Shown here: in pieces, positions 9,012 to 18,393 of the stretch
Layout: every line of letters starts with the position of its first letter
Numbering within the stretch: the first letter of the stretch is position 1
From: Bacteriovoracaceae bacterium
Lineage (GTDB): Bacteria > Bdellovibrionota > Bacteriovoracia > Bacteriovoracales > Bacteriovoracaceae
DNA: 42,531 nucleotides
Direction: 5' to 3'
Assembly: GCA_021732585.1 (NCBI GenBank)
Contig: JAKFUR010000031.1
Location: 1 to 42,531 of the forward strand
Notes under the pieces: generated by a model
Database searches by the model: none
What the model saw: the letters and a program-made list of their open reading frames with translations, nothing else
Told to the model about the DNA's origin: nothing
Translations under genes and position numbers: made by a program

Positions 9012-9764
9012 ATGAATCTAAAATACCTCACCGACACTGAATTGCTTAAAGAACTCGAACGATATGTTCAGCAAGAGCGGCAATTATCGATAAAAGTACT
9101 CCATCACATGCGCGAAGTGGATCGTCGTCGCCTCTACAGCGATCAAGGATGTAAAAGTCTTTTTGATTATGCCACCAGTAAACTTGGCTACAGCGCGGGA
9201 GCTGCTTATCGGCGTGTGCAGGCCGCGCGGATGCTGGGCGAGATCCCAGAGATCGAAGAGAAGATCCAAGAAGGTCTGCTCAACCTCACCCATATCACGG
9301 ATGCTGCGAGTTTTTTTCGTGAGAATAAAATTCACAAGAAAGAGGAGAAGAAGGAAATCTTGACGCAGGTACAGGGACTGAATAAAAGAGAGACCAACAT
9401 CAAGCTGCATGAGTATGCCAAAAAGCCTTATGTGCGAATGATCCCTGTGGCGCTCTCAGAAGCCACCATTACTAAAGTAGAGCTGTGGCGGGGTTTGCGG
9501 CCGGCGATTCATACGCCCGATGAACTCATCGGAGACGCGTTGGATATTGCCATCACGAAGACCGAGCGTTCTCGGAACGCGGGAAGCCTGAAGAAACAGG
9601 TCTACCAGCGCGACGAAAAAAAGTGCACCATCTGCGGCAGCACTCATAATTTGCAATACGATCACCGACAGCCCAAGGCCCTTGGGGGCGAGAATGTTGT
9701 CGAGAATTTGCGCTTATTGTGTTTTGCATGCAACCAGCGCGCACGGATACGCGCTGGTCTTTAG
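9012..9764 (+). CDS. HNH endonuclease family protein
   Basis: CTICGSTHNLQYDHRQPKALGGENVVENLRLLCFACNQ HNH/Zn motif; DUF222-like helical N-terminus. Confidence 0.88.
   Translation: MNLKYLTDTELLKELERYVQQERQLSIKVLHHMREVDRRRLYSDQGCKSLFDYATSKLGYSAGAAYRRVQAARMLGEIPEIEEKIQEGLLNLTHITDAASFFRENKIHKKEEKKEILTQVQGLNKRETNIKLHEYAKKPYVRMIPVALSEATITKVELWRGLRPAIHTPDELIGDALDIAITKTERSRNAGSLKKQVYQRDEKKCTICGSTHNLQYDHRQPKALGGENVVENLRLLCFACNQRARIRAGL
9733..9762. terminator. Terminator-like hairpin inside the 3' end of the HNH coding sequence
   Basis: ACCAGCGCG(9733-9741) CACGGATA CGCGCTGGT(9750-9758) then CTTTA. Confidence 0.5.
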
Positions 9765-9768
9765 GAAT

Positions 9769-10182
9769 TTAGAATTGGCAGAAGAAACGGATTTGGGTTG
9801 GCGTGCTTTCTTTGATACCGCCGCTGAACTTTAAGATGAACTCACCGGCGACGGCGCCTTCAGTTTTGAACTTTGAGAGATCACACAGAACTTCACCTGA
9901 GAGCACGTCCTCTCCACGAGTCGCAGTAAAACGACGCTTGAGGTTTTTACCTACAGAGTTTTTTGCTGTCATGACTTCTGGAAGTTCAGCTCTGAGTACG
10001 CGGCCGTTGTAGGGAAGACCCAAGGTGAACTCATCCATCTGAACAGGGTAGGTATTGATGCGGCCATCAGCGTATGTTGTTTCGAAAAACCAAAAAGGGA
10101 TTGGATGCTTGGGGGCAGCCGCTGGGCCCGCTGCAAAAGCACTTGTGGCAAAGATGAAACTCAACAGCAAAAGCTTTTTCAT
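9769..10182 (-). CDS. Secreted protein of unknown function
   Basis: Signal peptide MKKLLLLSFIFATSAFAAG; convergent with the HNH gene. Confidence 0.7.
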   Translation of the reverse strand: MKKLLLLSFIFATSAFAAGPAAAPKHPIPFWFFETTYADGRINTYPVQMDEFTLGLPYNGRVLRAELPEVMTAKNSVGKNLKRRFTATRGEDVLSGEVLCDLSKFKTEGAVAGEFILKFSGGIKESTPTQIRFFCQF

Positions 10183-10253
10183 AGGAGTGATCCTTAATAA
10201 TTAATGAGTCTCTAATTTAAGAAACAGAGCAGAAATCGACAAGGTTTTTGTCT

Positions 10254-10484
10254 CTAGCCGTCGTTGCCGATGGCCTCTACAGGACAGGCCGCCATGGCAT
10301 TCTCAGCTTCCTTGAGGTCTTCCGGGGTGGTGGGCTGAAGCATAACGTAGGCATGACCATCATTGTCGTTCATGGCGAAGAAACGAGGAGCTTCCACACA
10401 GCAGGCATCGCAGGCAATGCACTGGTCATCTACATAGTAGATGCCAGTGACATTCATTGAAAATTTGTGCTTTTTATCGGCCAT
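10254..10484 (-). CDS. Small ferredoxin
   Basis: CIACDACCVEAPRFF ... ACPVEAIGND iron-sulfur motif. Confidence 0.9.
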   Translation of the reverse strand: MADKKHKFSMNVTGIYYVDDQCIACDACCVEAPRFFAMNDNDGHAYVMLQPTTPEDLKEAENAMAACPVEAIGNDG

Positions 10485-10493
10485 GGAGACTAT

Positions 10494-11987
10494 CTACAGC
10501 AGAGCAGGGTTCGTGACAACTTTTGCAGTGGCCGTTAGCTCTTTGATCATCTCTTCGCGGAACTTACGGGCAAAGAGCTGCGACTGAGACTGAGCTTCTG
10601 TTTTCAACTGGGTAGCGAGTTTTGTGTTAATGTCGCTATTGGTTTTCTCGCCGACTTTCACCAAGAAGAGGGCGCCTGGTGTAGAAAAATCTAAAATTGT
10701 ACCTGGAGTGGCGGCAAACAGACGCTTGGCTTCGTCAGCGCTGAGGGCGTGCGGACCAACGGTGAGGTCGTATTGGTTCACTTCTGTGCCTGGGAAATGC
10801 ACCAAGTTCATGCGGATTTTGTTGGCAGCGATGGTTTTAGCGTCGTTGTTTTTAAGGGCGGCTTCCAGCATGGCCTTATTGTCGCTCATCAACTTATCGA
10901 GGTCTTGGCCTTTACGCTTTTGCAGAGCTGTGGTGGCCAACTCGACCTTCACTTGCTCAAGAGTCTTCTTCTCTTCGCCTTTTTTGCCTTCAACAAAGAG
11001 CCAGTGGTAACCAAACGATGTTTTGATTGGGCCTACGATCTGACCGACTTTGCTCTTAAAAGCGGCTTCTTCGAACTCAGGGACCATGCGACCGCGACTG
11101 AACCAGCCCAAGTCACCACCGGTTTCTTTGCCAGCGTCTTCTTCTGTCAGGGCCTTGGCTTTTTCAGCAAAGTTTTTAGCGGTGAGAGTGCCGGCCAATT
11201 TATCAGCTTTCGCTTTGGCAGCTGCTTCGTTCTCTGGCTTATCAGCACGGAAAAGGATGTGGCGGGCCTTCACTTCTTCGGGCTTGTTGTATTTGGCGAA
11301 ATTCTCTTGGTACATGTCGTCCAAAAGTTTTTTGTTTTCTGGCTTGTTGGCGAACTCTTGGGCTTCAGCGGCAGAAATATTGACGAGGTTCACGAGTTCA
11401 TTGCGCTCGACGCGCACAGCTTCAGTTTTAACACCGGTCATTTTAAAACGCAGGATGTCACGAGCGTAGCCTTCGGAGACGAGCTGCGAGCTGAAAATCT
11501 GCTCCATTTTACGGCCGGCCACGTCATGGCCGATAGTTTCTTCAAACTGAGAAGGCGAGAACTGGTTTTGCGCTAGCAAGTTGCGATAGAGCACCACGTC
11601 GAATTTACCTTCACGCTGGAAGTAAGGAAGGCGCTTAATCTCTTCTTTCACTTCTGATTCTGAGAGCGTCATGCCGTTCTTAAGACCGTAGGACAGGACT
11701 AGCTTCGATTGGATCAATTGACCAAGAACGGTCTCCTTGATGCCCATCTGTTGAATTTGCGCAGCGGTAATTTTTCCGCCCATCATCTGATTAAAAAAGT
11801 CAATTTGTTGAGAGAGGCGCATCTGGTATTCGCGAGGAGTGATCGATAGACCATCCACTGACGCGACGTCTTGCGGAGAAGCCGAGCCACTGTTGTTGTA
11901 GTCACCGAAGAGGAAACTCACAATGATGAGAATGAAAGCGGTACTCAAGATGAAAGTGGCAATTTTACTCGTGACTGACTTTTGCAT
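10494..11987 (-). CDS. PpiD/SurA-like membrane-anchored peptidyl-prolyl isomerase
   Basis: N-terminal TM, SurA_N-like domain, rotamase segment ARHILFRADKPENE...GGDLGWFSRGRMVPEFEEAAF...GPIKTSFGYHWLFVE. Confidence 0.88.
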   Translation of the reverse strand: MQKSVTSKIATFILSTAFILIIVSFLFGDYNNSGSASPQDVASVDGLSITPREYQMRLSQQIDFFNQMMGGKITAAQIQQMGIKETVLGQLIQSKLVLSYGLKNGMTLSESEVKEEIKRLPYFQREGKFDVVLYRNLLAQNQFSPSQFEETIGHDVAGRKMEQIFSSQLVSEGYARDILRFKMTGVKTEAVRVERNELVNLVNISAAEAQEFANKPENKKLLDDMYQENFAKYNKPEEVKARHILFRADKPENEAAAKAKADKLAGTLTAKNFAEKAKALTEEDAGKETGGDLGWFSRGRMVPEFEEAAFKSKVGQIVGPIKTSFGYHWLFVEGKKGEEKKTLEQVKVELATTALQKRKGQDLDKLMSDNKAMLEAALKNNDAKTIAANKIRMNLVHFPGTEVNQYDLTVGPHALSADEAKRLFAATPGTILDFSTPGALFLVKVGEKTNSDINTKLATQLKTEAQSQSQLFARKFREEMIKELTATAKVVTNPALL

Positions 11988-12122
11988 GGATGACTCCCTA
12001 AGGTTTACAGCTTGGACATTCTAACGGGTGTTCTCCGTTCAGGTCAAAGGAGAATCACTTTTCTTGGCAATGTGCCTCGGCGCGCGTTACTCTTTGTGCA
12101 GTCACTTTCATGAGGATTTCAC

Positions 12123-12998
12123 TTGCGACGGATTGTTTCCGAATCTTCCAAAATTAAGATCATCAATAATTTGCTTGTTTTGGTACTGGCACTCTACGGC
12201 ATTTCCCAAAAGCGCTTTGATTTGGAAGAGATGACTCTCTTTCAACGCCTCGTGGTGGAAGTCGTGGCTCCTGTACAAAAAGGGTTCGCGAACTCGCGCC
12301 AAGAGTTAAGCGATCTCATCAACAACTACGTTCGCATCGTGAATACCAGCAAAGAGAACGTGTACCTTAAAGAGAAGATCGCGCGTATCGAGAGCGATCT
12401 TTTCCAAATGGAAGAAATCCGCCGCGAAAACTTTCGCTTGAAGCAGATGCTGAGTTACTCAGAAGACATCGGCCAAGAAAAGATCCTCGCGCAAGTTATT
12501 GGCTGGGATTCGGCGAACCAGTTTAAAGTTCTGCGCTTGAATCGTGGCTCGAACGACGGCATCCGCGTGATGTCGCCGGTGATCACGCACATGGGCCTTG
12601 TCGGCTACATCTATCGCGTGGGCCCGAACTACTCTGACGTTTTGACGATTCTTGATCCTAACAATCGTGTGGATGCCCTCGTGGAGCGCACGCGCACTCA
12701 TGGCATTGTGGAAGGTGTGTTTAATTACCGTTGCGCGCTCAAGTACATCAATCGCACCGAATCCATCGAAGTGGGCGACCGTCTCATCACGGCCGGTGTC
12801 GGCGGGATTTATCCGAAGGGTGTGAAGGTCGGGATGGTCACTGATATTGACCGTGAGGCTTCAGGCATGACTTTGGGAGTAGAGATTACACCGTCGGTGG
12901 ATTTCCATAAACTCGAAGAAGTCTTGGTGCTGATGCCGAAAGTAGCGACCACAGCGCAGGTGACTACTCCAGAGCCTGAAACTGTGAAGGGGAAATAA
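12123..12998 (+). CDS. mreC: Rod-shape determining protein MreC
   Basis: VIGWDSANQFKVLRLNRGSNDGIRVMSPVITHMGLVGYIYRVGPNYSDVLTILDPNNRVDALVERTRTHGIVEG; TTG start with GAGGA SD. Confidence 0.92.
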   Translation: MRRIVSESSKIKIINNLLVLVLALYGISQKRFDLEEMTLFQRLVVEVVAPVQKGFANSRQELSDLINNYVRIVNTSKENVYLKEKIARIESDLFQMEEIRRENFRLKQMLSYSEDIGQEKILAQVIGWDSANQFKVLRLNRGSNDGIRVMSPVITHMGLVGYIYRVGPNYSDVLTILDPNNRVDALVERTRTHGIVEGVFNYRCALKYINRTESIEVGDRLITAGVGGIYPKGVKVGMVTDIDREASGMTLGVEITPSVDFHKLEEVLVLMPKVATTAQVTTPEPETVKGK

Positions 12999-13000
12999 CC

Positions 13001-13537
13001 ATGCAACCGCGTTTTTCCCGACTCATCCTTTCGACCCTCATCACTCTGGGCATTTTGATCGCCCTGGAAATCGCGACGTCGGCTTTTTTGCCGGCGATCG
13101 GTTGGCGCGAGCATCGCCTCGCTTTTAACGTCGTCATCATCTTGTTCATGGCCTTGAAAGTGACCACGCCGTTGTTGCCTTGGTTTGTAATGCTGCTGCA
13201 ACTTATGCACGCAGCTTTCTCAGTGGAGGGCTGGGCCCTCGGAACACTGGTCGGAATTTTGGTGTCTTTGATCGCCTCTTACTTAAAAGAAATCCTGCAG
13301 TTCTCAAGTGCCATCGCCACCATGATCACGGTTCAGCTTTTCCAACTGGTCTGGTATGTCTCGACAGCAGCGATCATCTGCTTGAAGCTCGGTAACTTCG
13401 AAAAATTCGGCATGATGTTCTGGAATGCCATGCCAGGAACACTGTTGCTGTCGTTGCTCTCACCACTGCTTTTCAAGTTGCTTGATAAAGTGTGGAACAC
13501 AGAGAGTGATGTGGGTCGTTCAGGCGTGGAAATCTAG
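13001..13537 (+). CDS. mreD: Rod-shape determining protein MreD-like
   Basis: Small multi-TM protein between mreC and mrdA. Confidence 0.75.
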   Translation: MQPRFSRLILSTLITLGILIALEIATSAFLPAIGWREHRLAFNVVIILFMALKVTTPLLPWFVMLLQLMHAAFSVEGWALGTLVGILVSLIASYLKEILQFSSAIATMITVQLFQLVWYVSTAAIICLKLGNFEKFGMMFWNAMPGTLLLSLLSPLLFKLLDKVWNTESDVGRSGVEI

Positions 13538-13539
13538 CC

Positions 13540-15489
13540 ATGTTTGGAGAAGAAGAACTCGTCAAAGTCCATAAAACACGAGCGGGGATGATCGGAAACA
13601 TCGTCTTCGCGGCTTTTGGTTTGCTGTTGGCGCGTCTATGGTACCTGCAAGTTTACAAAGGTGAGCAACTCCATCAGTTCTCCATCCAAAACCGTCTTCG
13701 TAAAGAAGTGGTGTGGGCCCCGCGCGGCATGATCCACAGCCGCGATGATCAGCTCTTGGTTGATAACATTCCTCGCTACGACGCCATTCTCACGCCGCAA
13801 TACCTGCTTGAGAAAGAAGTGACGTTGGAGAAGCTCCATAAGATTCTGATGCTCGAGCCGGGCTCAATTGAAAAACTTCTCAAGAAAAATCAAAACCAGG
13901 CCACTTACCGTCCGATCACCATCAAAAAGAATATCGGCTTTGAGGAACTCGCACAAATCGAAAGTTTGAACGCCGAACTTCCGGGCGTGAGTGTGCAGAC
14001 GTTCATCTCGCGCGAATATAAAGATAAAGAAGTGGGCGCGCATTTGCTGGGCTACATTTCAGAAATCAGTCAGCAGCAGTTGCCCAAATTCCGTAAGCGC
14101 GATGCCATGGACTACCGTCTCGGCGACTTCATCGGCCAGTTCGGTATCGAAGAGCAGCTGGATAAATTCCTTCGCGGCGCGAATGGCCATGAATTCGTAG
14201 AAGTGGATTCTCGCGGCCGTCGTAAGCGCTACATCAACACCGATAACTTGTTCAAAGGTATCGAAGACGAGAAACCCAACCAGGGCATGAACGTTAAGCT
14301 CACCATTGATCGCGATATGCAGATGGCGGGTTACGCAGCTCTTGAAGGTAAGGTCGGCAGTATCATTGCCATTGATATTGAATCTGGCGAAGTTCTTGCG
14401 ATGGTCAGTCGCCCGGCCTTCGATCCCTCTCAATTCTCGCGCGGCCTGACACCTGAGTACTGGCGCAGCTTGATTACCAATACTGAAAATCCACTGCGCG
14501 ATCGCAATATTCAAGAACACTACTCACCGGGCTCAACCTTCAAGGCCATCACTGGTATCAGTGCTTTTGAAGAAGGCGTGATCGATGAGAATACGGAAGT
14601 GTTCTGTAACGGGAATCTACGCTTCGGCCGTAAGGTTTATCACTGCTGGAAGCAGGCGGGTCACGGCGCCACCAGTATCACCAAAGCCATTCGCGAATCT
14701 TGTAACGTCTTCTTCCAACGTGCGGCCATGAAGATGAGTATTGATACCATCGCGAAGTACGCCAACATGTTTGGTCTTGGGAAACGCACCGGCATTTCAC
14801 TTCCGCGTGAAGTATCGGGCCTGATTCCGACGGAAGCGTGGAAGCAAAAACGTTATGGCCAAGTTTGGCAGCCCGGTGAAACACTTTCATGTGCCATCGG
14901 TCAGTCGTATGTTCTTGCGAGTACCATTCAAATGGCACAGGCCTACGGCGCTATCGCCAACGGCGGGAAAATTTATCGTCCTTACGTGGTGAAAGACATC
15001 TACACCCCTAAAGGTGAGTTTATTAAGACGTTCACGCCAGAATTGTTGTCTGACTTTAAATTGAAAAATGAGAAGACACTTAAGTACGTCCGCGAAGGTC
15101 TTTTCCAAGTGGTGAACAATCCCAAGGGCACCGCTTTCGCGAGACGAGGCAAGGGAATCATGATGGCGGGTAAAACCGGAACGTCACAAGTTGTCCGCGC
15201 CACGGCCGATAAGGTTTACCAAAAATGTGAGCAGATGGATTACGACTACCGCCACCACGGTGTGTTCGTCGGTTTCGCTCCCTACGATAAGCCACGCATC
15301 GCTGCTGCCGCCTTGGTTGAACACGGCTGTCACGGTTCAAGTGCGGCGACTCCTGTGGTGGAAGCAGTTGTCACTGCCTATATGCAGAAATACCATCCCG
15401 AAAGTTACTTAGAGAATTTAGAGAAAGACAAAGATATCCATGCGCAATGGGTGAAAACACTCAAAGCCGCCGCGCCCGCAGAAGAATAA
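13540..15489 (+). CDS. mrdA: Penicillin-binding protein 2 (MrdA)
   Basis: Transpeptidase motifs STFKA, SCN, KTGTS. Confidence 0.95.
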   Translation: MFGEEELVKVHKTRAGMIGNIVFAAFGLLLARLWYLQVYKGEQLHQFSIQNRLRKEVVWAPRGMIHSRDDQLLVDNIPRYDAILTPQYLLEKEVTLEKLHKILMLEPGSIEKLLKKNQNQATYRPITIKKNIGFEELAQIESLNAELPGVSVQTFISREYKDKEVGAHLLGYISEISQQQLPKFRKRDAMDYRLGDFIGQFGIEEQLDKFLRGANGHEFVEVDSRGRRKRYINTDNLFKGIEDEKPNQGMNVKLTIDRDMQMAGYAALEGKVGSIIAIDIESGEVLAMVSRPAFDPSQFSRGLTPEYWRSLITNTENPLRDRNIQEHYSPGSTFKAITGISAFEEGVIDENTEVFCNGNLRFGRKVYHCWKQAGHGATSITKAIRESCNVFFQRAAMKMSIDTIAKYANMFGLGKRTGISLPREVSGLIPTEAWKQKRYGQVWQPGETLSCAIGQSYVLASTIQMAQAYGAIANGGKIYRPYVVKDIYTPKGEFIKTFTPELLSDFKLKNEKTLKYVREGLFQVVNNPKGTAFARRGKGIMMAGKTGTSQVVRATADKVYQKCEQMDYDYRHHGVFVGFAPYDKPRIAAAALVEHGCHGSSAATPVVEAVVTAYMQKYHPESYLENLEKDKDIHAQWVKTLKAAAPAEE

Positions 15490-15498
15490 AGGACGTCG

Positions 15499-16614
15499 AT
15501 GTACCAGACCCTCCTGCAGTATCTTAAACGCTACGACTTTAGCTTCCTCGGAAGCTTCTTTGCTATTTTCCTCGTGGGTGTGTTGAATCTTTATTCGGCG
15601 ACTCACTCCCAGAGCCATGAAGGTCTGGACATGCTCTACCGTTCGCAGATTATCTGGTGGTTGCTCGCCTCAGTAGTCGCCGTTGTCGTCAGTGTCGTCT
15701 TCAATCCTAAAACCTTCGAGCGTGTGTCGTACTTCGCCTACGGCGTAACGTTCTTCCTCTTGATCCTCGTTATGGTGATGGGGGATGTGGGCATGGGAGC
15801 GCAACGTTGGTTGCAACTCGGACCTATTCGTATGCAGCCTTCCGAGTTCATGAAACTTGGGTTGGCGATGGCCCTCGCTCGCTATTTCGCTCGCGTCCAA
15901 CCTGAAAAAGAGCTGACCTTCCGCGATCTCCTCATTCCCGGCATCATCGCCGGTGTTCCTGCCATTATGGTTATTCTGCAACCGGACCTTGGTACCGGCA
16001 TGCTGTTACTTTTGATCTTCGCCATGATGATTTTCTACAAACGTCTTAAGTGGAGAACCATCATCACGTTGGTGGTGGGCGCACTGGTAGCTGGTGTGTT
16101 GATGTACAACTTCGGTCTGCGTGAATACCAACGTAAACGTATTCACACGTTCATCGATCCTTATGCTGATGCCAAGGGGTCAGGCTACAACGCCATCCAA
16201 TCTGAAATCGCCATCGGCTCAGGCCGTTTGTTTGGTAAGGGTTTCAAAAACTCTTCCCAGGCTTCATTGCAGTACTTACCAGAAAACCACACGGACTTCG
16301 TGTTCGCGATTTTTAATGAAGAGCATGGCTTTTTTGGATCGGTGTTCTTGGTGGTGCTCTACCTCATCATGTTTATGAGGCTCATCTGGCTCGCCAGTTC
16401 CGTGCAGAGGTTTTACGACTCAGTCCTTGTGGTGGGCATCATGTCCATCTTCTTCTGGCACACCTTCGTGAACATGAGCATGGTGAGTGGGCTGATGCCC
16501 ATTGTGGGTATCCCGTTGCCCATGATGAGTTATGGGGGATCGGCGATGCTGACGTATGGAGTTTGTATTGGCATGGTGACCGCGATCTCCAATTCCCGAA
16601 ACTTCTTCAATTGA
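15499..16614 (+). CDS. rodA: Rod-shape SEDS glycosyltransferase RodA
   Basis: LQPDLGTGMLLLLIF, GSGRLFGKGFKNSSQASLQYLPENHTDFVFAIFNEEHGFFGS, GIPLPMMSYGGSAML. Confidence 0.95.
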   Translation: MYQTLLQYLKRYDFSFLGSFFAIFLVGVLNLYSATHSQSHEGLDMLYRSQIIWWLLASVVAVVVSVVFNPKTFERVSYFAYGVTFFLLILVMVMGDVGMGAQRWLQLGPIRMQPSEFMKLGLAMALARYFARVQPEKELTFRDLLIPGIIAGVPAIMVILQPDLGTGMLLLLIFAMMIFYKRLKWRTIITLVVGALVAGVLMYNFGLREYQRKRIHTFIDPYADAKGSGYNAIQSEIAIGSGRLFGKGFKNSSQASLQYLPENHTDFVFAIFNEEHGFFGSVFLVVLYLIMFMRLIWLASSVQRFYDSVLVVGIMSIFFWHTFVNMSMVSGLMPIVGIPLPMMSYGGSAMLTYGVCIGMVTAISNSRNFFN

Positions 16615-16622
16615 TGACTTCT

Positions 16623-16650
16623 GAAAGCGGCGATCTCCTTCGTCGCTTTC
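16623..16650 (+). terminator. Imperfect hairpin after rodA
   Basis: GAAAGCG-G-CGA ... TCG-T-CGCTTTC; no strong T-tract. Confidence 0.4.
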
Positions 16651-16749
16651 GTCATTCGCACCTGCGGCGTACATATCCGTACGCCTCGGCACTCAATCCT
16701 TAGCTCCTAGGATCTCATCCACTTTGAGAAGTCATGGGCGGGCGGGGAA

Positions 16750-18393
16750 CTAGCGAGTGGGCGCGATTCCTAAGAATCTCTCATCCGTACACTGTAACGG
16801 CGGTCCATCACATTGTTCTGGCGTTCCCATGCAGCTGTTCTGAGGGGCGCCGCAGGTGGTTTCATAGGCCCACGAAGAACAGATGTTGTAATCCGCAGCT
16901 TGGCGGCGACAACTGCCCGCAAGAATGCGATTGAAATGCGCTGGCGCCAACGCGCTGGTGCGAGTTCCGGCCTGGTTCAACACGATACCGGCATCAGAAA
17001 TACTTACGCTGCTTGTTCCGGAACCACCGTAGGTGGAAACTCCGGTCATGATCGCCGGGCATTCGCGACGAGTGAAAGGCCGCGTGAGCTGCGGGCGTCG
17101 CTGTGAAATCCAAGAGCGGCACTTATTCATGGTCGCCGGATCTGTACACTCACAATTGATCCTGCGGACTTCCGCACGGGGTACATCTTCCATGACCACA
17201 ACGGTTGATTCGATCACCAACGACGTGGGAGAGCCAGAAATTTCCCGTGGCCCCGGATTCGGCAGCGCTGCTGCTTGGGCAAGGGTTAGGGTCTGCACCT
17301 CAGAAGCGACTTGGCAGTAGGCCTGCCCACCGCCACCCATGGCTTCACTCAAATCGGGTAACATAAAGACGTTGCGTTCAGCGCTTGAAAGACTTTCCCA
17401 CAGTCCGCGATGCTCTTCTTGAACTGTGCACGTGTTGATGCGCGGAAGTTCGCCAGCCGTTTGGATTTGATTCGACATGAGTGTATTTTGGGTTGGTACC
17501 ACTCGGCACTGATATCCAAGGGCCGGATCTGATTCGGCATACTCATCACACAATCCCACCAAGTGCATCAGTTCATGCATGATCGTAGGGCAGTCGACGG
17601 TACGTGCGTAGTTGTTCGAATTGGCGCGGGGATAGTTGTTATGAACCTGAACGAAATGAACCGGAGCGCGGGGGGCGTCCGCAGGTAGCGCTGCTGTTTC
17701 TGTGGGATTCGTGAGTTGGATGGTGAGTTGCTCACCCCGTGGCCCGCGCATGACGGGATTCCAATCAGCGACACATGAGCGCATGCGGGCCTCTAAGCTG
17801 GCCATGTTTTCTGGTGTGACTTCAGATGTAACAAGATTGACATTGATGCTTAAGCGGTAGGTATTCTGAGCGGTGCGCTCGAGGACATAGCCAGCAGCGA
17901 CGTTTCCATTGGTCGTGTCAACGACACGGGCCTGGCCAACGTTCAGCTCGAGACAATTCACCTCGGCGAGCAGTTCTTCCACCCCACGCTTGCGTGCGAG
18001 GGCCAGGGGATTGGCGGGATCGAGCTGCAGGCAAATCTCGGATGTAATTTCTTGGGGGATGTCCTCTACCGGAAATGCCATGAACACTAGCTCTCTCACA
18101 GCAAGTGTCGCGGCTTCTCGTAAGGGCGCGTCCTCATTAAGCGTCAGGCGGTTGCGATTCCATGGACTACAAGGGGCAGCTCCACAGTCGCGCATACGAG
18201 ATTGCGCGACATGGTGAGCGTATTTTTCCGCAACTTGGCGAGCACACTCAGCTCCTTCGGCACGAACCTGCGCCACGATGGTCGCGCGGTTGCTAATGAG
18301 TTGTTGTTCGAGCTGCTGGCCCGGAAGGTCGTGGGGACATTGGGCCCAGGCGTTGAAGCTTAAACTAAGCGCGAGAAGAAAAAGAATCTTCAT
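16750..18393 (-). CDS. Secreted Cys-rich metzincin-like metalloprotease
   Basis: Signal peptide MKILFLLALSLSFNAWA; HELMHLVGLCDEY matches HExxHxxGxxD. Confidence 0.7.
   Translation of the reverse strand: MKILFLLALSLSFNAWAQCPHDLPGQQLEQQLISNRATIVAQVRAEGAECARQVAEKYAHHVAQSRMRDCGAAPCSPWNRNRLTLNEDAPLREAATLAVRELVFMAFPVEDIPQEITSEICLQLDPANPLALARKRGVEELLAEVNCLELNVGQARVVDTTNGNVAAGYVLERTAQNTYRLSINVNLVTSEVTPENMASLEARMRSCVADWNPVMRGPRGEQLTIQLTNPTETAALPADAPRAPVHFVQVHNNYPRANSNNYARTVDCPTIMHELMHLVGLCDEYAESDPALGYQCRVVPTQNTLMSNQIQTAGELPRINTCTVQEEHRGLWESLSSAERNVFMLPDLSEAMGGGGQAYCQVASEVQTLTLAQAAALPNPGPREISGSPTSLVIESTVVVMEDVPRAEVRRINCECTDPATMNKCRSWISQRRPQLTRPFTRRECPAIMTGVSTYGGSGTSSVSISDAGIVLNQAGTRTSALAPAHFNRILAGSCRRQAADYNICSSWAYETTCGAPQNSCMGTPEQCDGPPLQCTDERFLGIAPTR

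Noticed and set aside
10749-11576. 275-aa plus-strand ORF
   Set aside because: Fully antisense to the well-supported PpiD/SurA-like gene; no SD or recognisable motif, and a typical shadow ORF.
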